A DNA stretch of 64,000 nucleotides. Origin: Cryptomeria japonica. Lineage: Eukaryota > Streptophyta > Pinopsida > Cupressales > Cupressaceae. Positions 57,242 through 64,000 of the stretch are shown here, one piece after another. Position numbers and translations under genes: made by a program. Under the pieces are notes generated by a model that was not told where the DNA came from, ran no database searches, and worked only from the letters and a program-made list of their open reading frames with translations. The number at the start of each line of letters is the position of its first letter. Positions within the stretch are counted from its first letter, which is position 1. The stretch lies in contig NC_081410.1 of NCBI RefSeq assembly GCF_030272615.1, positions 184,997,619 through 185,061,618 on the forward strand. Reading direction: 5' to 3'.

Positions 57242-57720
57242 CAAGACGTGCTTTGTATTTATCAATCAAACCATCAGCAACATACTTGGTGTGATACAGC
57301 CATCAGCACTGAACCATCTTTCTACCCTTAGGAAGACGACATAGATCCAAGTATTATTCCTCATCAAAGAAGAATACTCTTCATCCATAGCACAATCCCA
57401 CTTAGGGTGTCCTATTGCCTCTGAAAACTTTAGAGGATCATTTGAAATTGCATGACTTAAAAGACTAGAACCCATAGTATGAGAACGGGTGTGATGAGTA
57501 TTTGTAGGATCACCAACCATAGGTCCTACCATCTCAACAGTAAAGCGAGCCCACTTGGGCATCTGAGGTGGAGTAGGTGGAGGTGGGGATGGTAGATCAT
57601 CAGCAACATCATCATAATCATCCTCAAAATAATCTTGAAGAGATGTAGTGGGAGGAGAAGGTAGAGGGGTAGACATTGGAGATAGGGTATCCACTGTGGG
57701 AAGGCACTCATCAAACTAAA
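57242..57720 (-). pseudogene. Element VII integrase-RT linker and RT start
   Basis: From 57694: a Pro-rich acidic linker (TPLPSPPTTSL, DDLPSPPPPTPP), then HPKWDCAMDEEYSSLMRNNT, the usual start of Ty1/copia RT, and DKYKARLV, cut at 57242 by element VI. A frame change lies in the VFLRVERWFSADG stretch near 57330. Confidence 0.82.
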
Positions 57721-58255
57721 CATCCCATTGAAACATGACCTCTCTAGAATCAAGATCAAACAACTTGTACACCTTAACATCCTCACAGTAGCCAACAAAA
57801 ATGAGGGGTCAGCTCTTCCACTCCATTACTTTCCTCTGAGCATCAGGAATAAATTCCCATTCCTCACTACCAAATACTCAAAAAAAAGAAGCATCAGGCT
57901 TGTCATGAGACCAAGCCTCCTCAGCAGTCATATGTCAAATCACCTTATGAGGCATCTGATTCTAAACGTAGTCGGCACAATTGACTATTTTATCCCAAAA
58001 AGATGAATCCATGGACTTGGACTGAATCATACAATTTACCATCTCCTGTAAAGTTTTATTCTTTCTCTCACCAATACCATTTTGCTAAGGGGTGTAGGGA
58101 ACAGTAAACTAATGTTGTAAACCATGCTTAGTGCAAAAATATCTGAAATCCTGATTCACATACTCCCCCCCATTATCTGTACGTATCCACCGAATAGAAC
58201 AACTAGACTACTTCTCTAAAAATGTCTTAAAGATTTGAAATGAATCAAAGACATC
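57721..58255 (-). pseudogene. Element VII integrase core, C-terminal half
   Basis: Minus strand reads IRWIRTDNGGEYVN (second catalytic Asp), QNGIGERKNKTLQEMVN (Glu), SSFWDKIVNCADYV and a C-terminal FVGYCEDVKVYKLFD. Stops (TAG, TAA) sit where Gln is usual, for example in TPxQNG. The first catalytic Asp would lie beyond 58255, where the frame is lost. Confidence 0.82.
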
Positions 58256-58580
58256 AAATTGAAAAATGTCCTGAAATAATCTCTAAAAATTGAAAAATGT
58301 CCTGAAAACATCTCATAAAAATCAAATAATGTCCTGAAAAAATCATAAAAATTGAAAAAATGTCCTGAAAAAATCTTCAAGCAAAAAAAATTGAAAAATG
58401 TCCTGAAAAAATCTTCAAGCAAAAAAAATTGAAAAATGTCCTGAAAAAAAATCTTCAAAAAAAAAAATCGAATAATGTCCTGAAAAAATCTTCAAAAAAA
58501 TCGAAAAATGTCCTGAAAAAATATCTAAAAATTGAAAAAATGAAAATCCCTAAAAATCATAAAAAGTCCTGAAAAAAATG
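58256..58580. repeat. A-rich minisatellite, unit about 30-39 bp
   Basis: Eight or nine units built on GAAAAATGTCCTGAAAAAATC, with spacers varying in A-tract length. It starts exactly where the element VII integrase frame breaks off. It yields a spurious Phe-rich ORF on the minus strand. Confidence 0.85.
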
Positions 58581-59730
58581 AACACAAAAACATTTCAAAA
58601 CATTAAAATCCAAAACACAAGCATTTTGTCAATAAAGGATCTCTTTTTGTGCATAGACAGATCACTGAGTATACATCCAACAACTCGCAATCAAACATTG
58701 TGCTTTATTGAAATCATGCTTTAACCAGATGAACTTTTTCAATCAAAACCAAACATTCAAACTGATCAAAATTGTCATATCAATCGAACGTTACCATCAA
58801 TATCATTTATCCTTGTCACTAATATCATGGGTCTTATACAGGGTGTGGTATACTCGAAACCAGACTGTGTCCTATCTTAGACAGGGTACTACATGTCTTG
58901 AAACCAGACAACATGATCGTCCTATCAGCACTTTCAACTTTTGACAACGAAGATCAAGGTGTTTGTTTGATTTGTTGGAATTTGTTTATCTTATCTTTTT
59001 ATTGATTTATCTTTGGCTTCAATCATGTTCCTATATTGCTCGATGATGTCACTGAGTGATTTAGAGTGACCGGGATGGTTCATCGTTGGACCTGCATCAG
59101 CGGATGCAGCACCTAAAGATCTGGTCCTTTTATTTTTTTTTGTTGAGATTGTTGTTTGTCTGTGATGTGTCTGTCTTTTGCAAAAAGGGTTGCATTTCAG
59201 CTCTGGCCTTCAATGCCATGATGCTATGTATCCATTTTGCTACATAAAAATAAAGGTTCTCACCTACAAAGTGCATTACTGAAAGCAAGTTTTCTTCATC
59301 TTTAATTGTCTTCTATCTCATTTTTCTTCTTACTAACATATCTTCCGTTAGTTCGGATAGTCAGTTCGGTTTAGTGCTCCGATTTCCCCGCACACATATG
59401 CTGCATCCTGCATCCATTTGGTTAGTACATTTGCATCACATCAAGCATCTTATCCATTTCATATTATAAATGCATCAAAAACGCATAAGCAAAAAAATAT
59501 ATATACATCCATACATGTTCATAAACAATACATAAGTCATCCATACATAGCAAAATAACTACAAATCATAACACATTGCATCCCATCATATCGATGCATT
59601 TCATATCACATATCATAATAATATCGGAGTACAAAATCGGACTGTCTGTCCTAAGTATGGCCCCCAGGCTGACTACAACATGTCAAACTACATAATGTCC
59701 ACTGTCTGTCATAAGGAGCACGTGCCTCTG
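58581..59730. other. Non-coding region, probably 3' internal region of element VIII
   Basis: No supported ORF. Two similar words with CTGTGTCCTATCTTAGACAGG and ACATGTC lie at 58867-58910, and ACTGTCTGTC occurs twice near 59641 and 59701. A TATATATACATCC run lies near 59498. It reads as the long untranslated stretch often found between pol and the 3' LTR in Tat-type elements. Confidence 0.4.
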
Positions 59731-60794
59731 TCACTGGGTGCTCCCTCTATCCTCCTCATCCCTGCCATGTCTCGTGGATGATGTCCCTCCTGGTCCTGGC
59801 TGTGGTGGTCTCATAGGTCCACTCACCCCCATGCTGCTCAATGACCTCTGAGAGCGTGACCTGCTCTCTGTCCTCGATCGTGGCCGATATGATGGTGCTC
59901 TCCGCTCCGGTGGAACTGCACTCTCATATAGTGTCCTCCAATACAGTCTCTCCTCTCTGGTCTCTACTAGCATCTGTGCCATCTCTCATGCACTGGCATC
60001 CCTAATCGACCCAATGAACTCAGTGACTCTCTGTCCCTCTCGCTGTGACTGAGCCATCGCTGCATCTCGAACCACTGTGAGTCTAGCTATCTCCGCTCTG
60101 AACTGATCATGCTCTCTCTCTAAAGTCTCAATGTGATCCTGCTGACTCGCTATGGTAGCCCTGAATATCTCCATCTCCTCTGTCCTAGCTGTCCCTAGCT
60201 CTATGGGTATGTCTTGTAATGCCTCCTGCTCGCCTAAATCTGGCTCATCCTCCTGCTCCTCATCATCCTCATCCCCGCCATCCTCATCTCTATCCTCATC
60301 CTCGTCTCCATCCACATCCTCGTCCTCATCCTCCTCATCCTCATCCTCCTCGTCCTCATCATCTCCCTCCTCTCTTGTGAGTGGGAAGTCTTCCTGTCAC
60401 CTTGGTACTGGAATGTCCGGATCTATCAATGGCACTGGCCATCGTCATGCAAACCATCTATCATACTCATCTGTCATCCCAGCGTCTTCCATATCTGACC
60501 TCCAATCCCACTGTCTCTATTGTAGCTCTGCAAAGTCGGCATATGCTATGTGTGGCTGAATCATACTCCCCCACTGACTCGTCTCTCTGTGAGATCGGGC
60601 AAAGCATGCAGTCCTCCTAGGTACATCCTACCTCTCTCCAAACTGTCGTCTGACTCTCTCTGGCGATTCACTAGTCGCCCAATCAGGTACCTCTCCTATC
60701 TACAATATGGTAACTCCTCACTATCATCTGACCATCCTGAGCACTCACGACATAGCCTCCATATGAACTCTCTCAGTCTGTCTAGCTCGTGTCG
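59731..60794 (-). pseudogene. Acidic, coiled-coil and Arg/Ser C-terminal part of the Plant Mobile Domain ORF
   Basis: After the mobile domain, minus-strand blocks read LIGRLVNRQRESDD (stops before and after), a long Asp/Glu run (60365-60245), a coiled coil (TIASQQDHIETLEREHDQF) and, after a TGA near 59986, an Arg/Ser-rich tail ending GRDEEDRGSTQ at 59731. The frame differs from 61544-60795 by at least one shift. The plus-strand Ser-rich ORF at 60152-60559 is a shadow of the Asp/Glu run. Confidence 0.65.
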
Positions 60795-61544
60795 CTAGTA
60801 TAATATGTATCCAAATGGACCCTGTCTCAGTGCTCCCCCATAGCAATACACATATGGTTGGTGTGGTACTACCTGTCTATCTGTGATCGGTGGACATATG
60901 GCTATGTGCTCAAATGCCCATACCTGAAGCAATGTGACTCCACAACTCAATGTCTGCACTCCCAGATATGCTATCTGATGCAGCTGAAAATATAGCATAG
61001 CAAGCACACATGGTCCCCATGCATACACCGTCCCCTTTGTCGCCATCCGCTCTAGCAGTCTTCCCCATCCAATAGGGAATCCATGTCCTCGTCTATCTCC
61101 TGCTAGTAGACATGCTATCACCACGGCTATCAGCACGTATCGTCAATCATACTCTGATGCCATAGTCTCCCAGCCAATCTCCCTCTCGACGATATCCAGA
61201 TCATCTGCATCGCACTCAAACAATCTGCATAGTGCATCTCTCCCTGTCATTGGGTCATACTCTATCATCTCTCCATGAATCAGAATGCGAAGGATACGCC
61301 ATACATCCTCCAGTGTCACCGTCGCCTCTCCGGTCGCCAGATGGAATGAGGAGGTCTCTGAATGCCATCGCTCTGCCAATGCAGTAAGCAGTCCTGTGTT
61401 TGCCCTAATCTCGGGCATGAATGTGACATAGTATATCCCCAGTCCTGCTAAGGTATCTCTCTCTGTGCTCCTCAGTCTATGTCGTAGCATAAAGCAATCT
61501 GGTCGGTTCTCCCGTGTGATCAACGGATACTGTCGACTCTGCAT
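60795..61544 (-). pseudogene. Plant Mobile Domain protein (MAIN-like, aminotransferase-like), antisense in element VIII
   Basis: Start ATG at 61544 (MQSRQYPLIT). Residues about 35-75 read TGLLTALAERWHSETSSFHL and GEATVTLEDVWRIL, the signature of the Plant Mobile Domain; further on AWGPCVLAMLYFQLHQIA and GVTLLQVWAFEHIAI match its second half. A TGA near 61140 and TAG at 60795 interrupt it. This domain occurs in host MAIN/MAIL proteins involved in silencing and is carried by several plant transposon groups. Here it runs opposite to the LTR, as extra ORFs do in some Gypsy elements. Confidence 0.82.
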
Positions 61545-61719
61545 CACAATTGGGGCAAATTTTGTCAGTTTTAGGGTTTGCTCCTATGGGTTGCATTTCC
61601 TCATTTTCATGTCTCATCAGGGTGGTTTTCATCTAATCTGACCTATCCTACCCTTATCCCACCTTTTCAGATCATTTGCGTGTTGTTTTGGACCAAAATT
61701 GAGTTCCCAATGAACAACT

Positions 61720-61870
61720 GCGCGTGTGTCAAGGAACCTGCGCTTGTGTCATATAACCTGCGCTTGTGTCATGTAACCTGCGCTTGTGTACCCTTACACA
61801 AGCGTAGAAGACCTCACACAAGCGCAGAAGACCTTACACAAGCGTAGAAGACCCTACACAAGCACAGAAG
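61720..61870. repeat. 20-bp-period minisatellite in inverted halves
   Basis: Four forward units (GCGCTTGTGT every 20 bases from 61720) followed by four units in reverse (ACACAAGCGC every 20 bases to 61870), so the two halves could fold into a hairpin with arms of about 70 bases. Confidence 0.9.
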
Positions 61871-62387
61871 TCAGTTTCTGTATCCCCTGTGGGCCCCGCA
61901 ATGTCCCGCAAGCAAGTCAAATTCATGAAATTGAAAACATGGGTTTTTGAGATACATATCGCTGCTTCCACATCATCCAGTCGTTTGTATGTGTGTACAC
62001 ATTCCCCGAGGTGATCTACCATTTGAATGTTGGCCATCTCTCTGCAAGTGTCCTTTTCCAGAGCAACAAATCCTCTTCTTGGGCTAGTGCAAATGAACAA
62101 TTTTCACTCTCTTGGTCCCATTTATAGATCTTTGTCAGTGCATAGATGGACGTATGTCCTCTCCATCTTATGTTGATTGTGGTCTTGTGCATCTTCAATT
62201 GCTTGTCCTTCATGTATCCGATCTTCGATTGTCAGTCCGTTCGATCCTATCATTTTTATCGATCAATTGGCCTCTTTTTTTGCATGTTTCCGGCCAATTC
62301 CTCGAGGGGGCATGCATATGTCATTGTCATTGTCTGGGACATTTTCATTACTGTTCTTTGAAACAACGCTTAAAATCACATTGTCTC
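61871..62387. other. Non-coding spacer between the minisatellite and the element VIII polypurine tract
   Basis: No supported ORF; overlapping small ORFs in several frames are compositional. Confidence 0.4.
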
Positions 62388-62401
62388 AAAGAGGGGCAAA
62401 A
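62388..62401 (+). other. Polypurine tract before the element VIII LTR
   Basis: AAAGAGGGGCAAAA directly abuts TGTAGACACC. This is the second-strand primer site expected upstream of a 3' LTR. Confidence 0.75.
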
Positions 62402-63117
62402 TGTAGACACCTAAAAATGGTCAATGCTTGCGGGATCATACTTTAACATTTGCGCATTGCCTCATTTTAGGTTTTTGCGTCGCATTAACATTTCTCCTAT
62501 GATTCATACTTGGTTTTTATCATTTGCGAGCATCGAGTCATTCTTCTATCATCTCGCCTTCGAATTTGGTCTTGTCAACAACAACCTTCAGTCATGATTT
62601 TGGTCGATCTTTGTCCTTGTCAATCTTGTCATATTGCGATCGATTCGTCATCGATCCTTGTCCTTTCCAATCATGTCAATTTGGTCAATTTGTCATTAAT
62701 TTTTGTCAACCAATCTCAATCAAATCATTTATCAACACTGGTCATTTATCAATTCAAAATCATGATCGAATCAATATCAATGATCCTTTGTCAAGACCTA
62801 ATTGTCGTCCTTGTATTTCTAATTCATCTTCCAAGGTTTTATGATTTATTCATTTAATCTTGTTTGGCATTTTCCCTCTAGGTTAAATAATTTATTTATT
62901 TATCCTAAGTCTTCTTGTCACAATTAAATGTTTATTTAATTGGCTAATTAATTCCTCCTATTTTTGTAAATTAATTAATGAATGAGAAATTATTAATTAA
63001 TTTACCTAATTTGCATCAATTCCTAATTTCCAAGTCATCATTTCTAACCTAATTTTCTAATTTCTCCTAAATTCCTAAATGTCTATTTCTATTTCAAATT
63101 CTTGTCATAAATCTTTG

Positions 63118-63222
63118 CATAGCAATTTGTCATAAATTGTCATAAATTGTCATAAATTCTTGACATAGAATTTGTCATAAATTGTCATAAACCCTTGCAT
63201 AGCAATTTGTCATAGACATGTC
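63118..63222. repeat. TTGTCATAAA tandem array in the element VIII LTR
   Basis: ATTTGTCATAAATTGTCATAA words repeat at 10-11-base spacing, with larger units alternating CTTGCATAGCAA and CTTGACATAGAA. Confidence 0.75.
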
Positions 63223-63298
63223 ATAATTTTGCTATTCTTGATTTGAATTTCCATTCGAATCACTATCATGCTAATCTTGTCATTTCTCCAATTTATCT

Positions 63299-63305
63299 AT
63301 AAATT
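63299..63305 (+). promoter_or_regulatory. TATA box of the element VIII LTR
   Basis: TATAAAT in CTATAAATTGGATG, about 370 bases from the LTR end, a usual U3/R position. Confidence 0.5.
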
Positions 63306-63676
63306 GGATGATCTTCATCAATCTTGGCTAATAATGAGAATAACCCTTAATTTGGTAATTGGTAATTGATAATCAGGCTATCAAATCTAAGCTTCTAGTA
63401 CTCTTGATCAAGAATCCCGTCTACTTGCTTTCAATTGTGTGTGTACTTGTAGGTGAGATCCACAACTATTTGGAGAGGAAAGAAGAACAATGGAGCCACA
63501 TGGAGGAGCATTCAAATCGTGTCTATGGTTTGCACAATCATTAGTTTTGTCTGCTTTGTTTTCATGTCTCTATTGAATGTGTCTTAGGATAGATTCATTG
63601 CAATGAATGCACTTGTGATTGAGTTATTATGTTTATCTCTCTTGTGATGATTTCCTATTTCCTAACGTACATTAAT

Positions 63677-63692
63677 TGGTGAACGCGACGTG
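63677..63692 (+). other. Primer-binding site after the element VIII LTR
   Basis: TGGTGAACGCGACGTG, close to the sites of elements I and II, begins five bases after the LTR. Confidence 0.7.
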
Positions 63693-63796
63693 AAAAACTA
63701 ACCTTCTAACCTCTTTATGGTGTTTTGAGTGCTCTCAAGTTGATTTGCAGGCCAAAAAACCCAAAAATAGGGTCGTGCAGGGTATTCTGGAGACTC

Positions 63797-63912
63797 CTAC
63801 GCCTGTGTGAAGCAACCTGCACCTGTGTTGAGCATTCTGCGCTTGTGTAGGTGACATTCTGTGCTTGTGTCCTGCATTCTGTGCTTGTGTCATGGGTTCT
63901 GCGCCTGTGTAA
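63797..63912. repeat. 20-bp-period minisatellite after the element VIII LTR
   Basis: Six units of GCGCYTGTGT (with variants ACGCCTGTGT, GCACCTGTGT, GTGCTTGTGT) at 20-22-base spacing. Same motif and period as the array at 61720-61870, on the other side of the LTR. Confidence 0.88.
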
Positions 63913-64000
63913 AGTCCAGAACAGAGGTAAAAAATGTAGTGTTTACTTGAAATTTGTTGTGTTTTTGCATTCTATTTTCTGTGCTTTGGATTTTGGTACT

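Larger units (their letters stand above)
49053..58255 (-). mobile_element. Element VII: Ty1/copia retrotransposon, truncated at its 5' side, split by element VI
   Basis: Minus strand order: integrase (58255-57720), linker (57719-57400), RT start (57399-57242), element VI, RT (50975-50236), RNase H (50235-49633), polypurine tract (49430-49419) and 3' LTR (49418-49053). CAAGA flanks VI (50971-50975, 57242-57246); across it the RT reads on without loss. Integrase-before-RT order and the RT motifs define Ty1/copia. The 5' LTR, gag, protease and half of integrase are missing; the frame ends where a minisatellite begins near 58256. Confidence 0.88.
62402..63671 (+). repeat. Element VIII LTR
   Basis: 1270 bp with perfect TGTA..TACA ends. 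Contains GTCAAT-rich sequence (62590-62720), AT-rich TAATTAATT runs (62880-63010), a tandem TTGTCATAAA array (63118-63222) and a TATA box TATAAAT (63299-63305). Confidence 0.75.
58581..64000 (+). mobile_element. Element VIII: Gypsy-type element, 3' half, LTR, and start of a second internal region
   Basis: LTR 62402-63671 is preceded by a polypurine tract (62388-62401) and followed by a primer-binding site (63677-63692), so internal sequence lies on both sides. Upstream is an antisense Plant Mobile Domain ORF (61544-59731). The left limit is uncertain: the minisatellite at 58256-58580 separates it from element VII. Its primer site resembles those of I and II. Confidence 0.6.

Noticed and set aside
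58216-58458. Phe-rich minus-strand ORF of 80 codons
   Set aside because: It is a translation of the A-rich minisatellite, with no start context or homologous copy.
60152-60559. Plus-strand poly-serine ORF of 135 codons
   Set aside because: It is the antisense shadow of the Asp/Glu-rich run of the Plant Mobile Domain ORF (GAT/GAG/GAC repeats).
61720-61870. CRISPR-like array
   Set aside because: Units are 20 bases with no unique spacers and half are inverted; the context is a plant retrotransposon.

Overview
The window looks like a gene-poor stretch of a large plant nuclear genome. It is AT-rich and made almost entirely of nested, decayed LTR retrotransposons of plant types: Sirevirus-like copia LTRs, Tat-like and chromodomain Ty3/Gypsy elements, a Ty1/copia pol, and a Plant Mobile Domain ORF. 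I saw no host gene, tRNA, rRNA or CRISPR array. Large genome, old insertions and heavy C-to-T decay would suit a gymnosperm, but that is inference.

Layout, with names used below. Element IV is a Tat-like Gypsy element on + that starts left of the window and is the scaffold of the left half; its pieces are 18288-20250, 26865-28989 and probably 44643 onward. Three stacks are inserted in it. First, element B (+, 3' LTR ending at 18287) holds element A (-, 89-15608), whose 5' LTR holds element I (+, 6972-14794). Second, element V (+, 20251-26864) splits IV's reverse transcriptase. Third, chromovirus III (+, 28990-44642) holds element II (-, 29588-37481) in its 5' LTR. The inserted elements are delimited by TG..CA ends (V's right end now reads TA) and by exact 5-bp target duplications: AAAAT (A), ACAAC (I), CAAGT (V), CATAG (III), GTGGT (II). 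From 44643 to 49052 lies decayed sequence. A truncated Ty1/copia element VII (-, 49053 to about 58255) is split by element VI (+, 50976-57241, duplication CAAGA). The right end (about 58600-64000) is the 3' part of element VIII, with an antisense Plant Mobile Domain ORF and an LTR that has a polypurine tract before it and a primer-binding site after it.

How the parts work together. A, B and V are one family. In place of pol they carry a protein of roughly 1,100 codons (called ORF2 here); A and V also show a coiled-coil, multi-zinc-knuckle gag-like protein, while B's gag side lies outside the window. I and II are a second family with gag plus a protease-like region and no reverse transcriptase. 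Both families would need enzymes from autonomous relatives. III and IV carry recognisable but broken pol genes. VI carries one long ORF unlike pol and has no LTR pair that I can see. II has the best preserved frame: 666 gag codons, one UAG, then the protease-like region.

Limits: boundaries were read by eye from repeats and target duplications. Domain calls rest on motif recognition; no alignment or database search was run.
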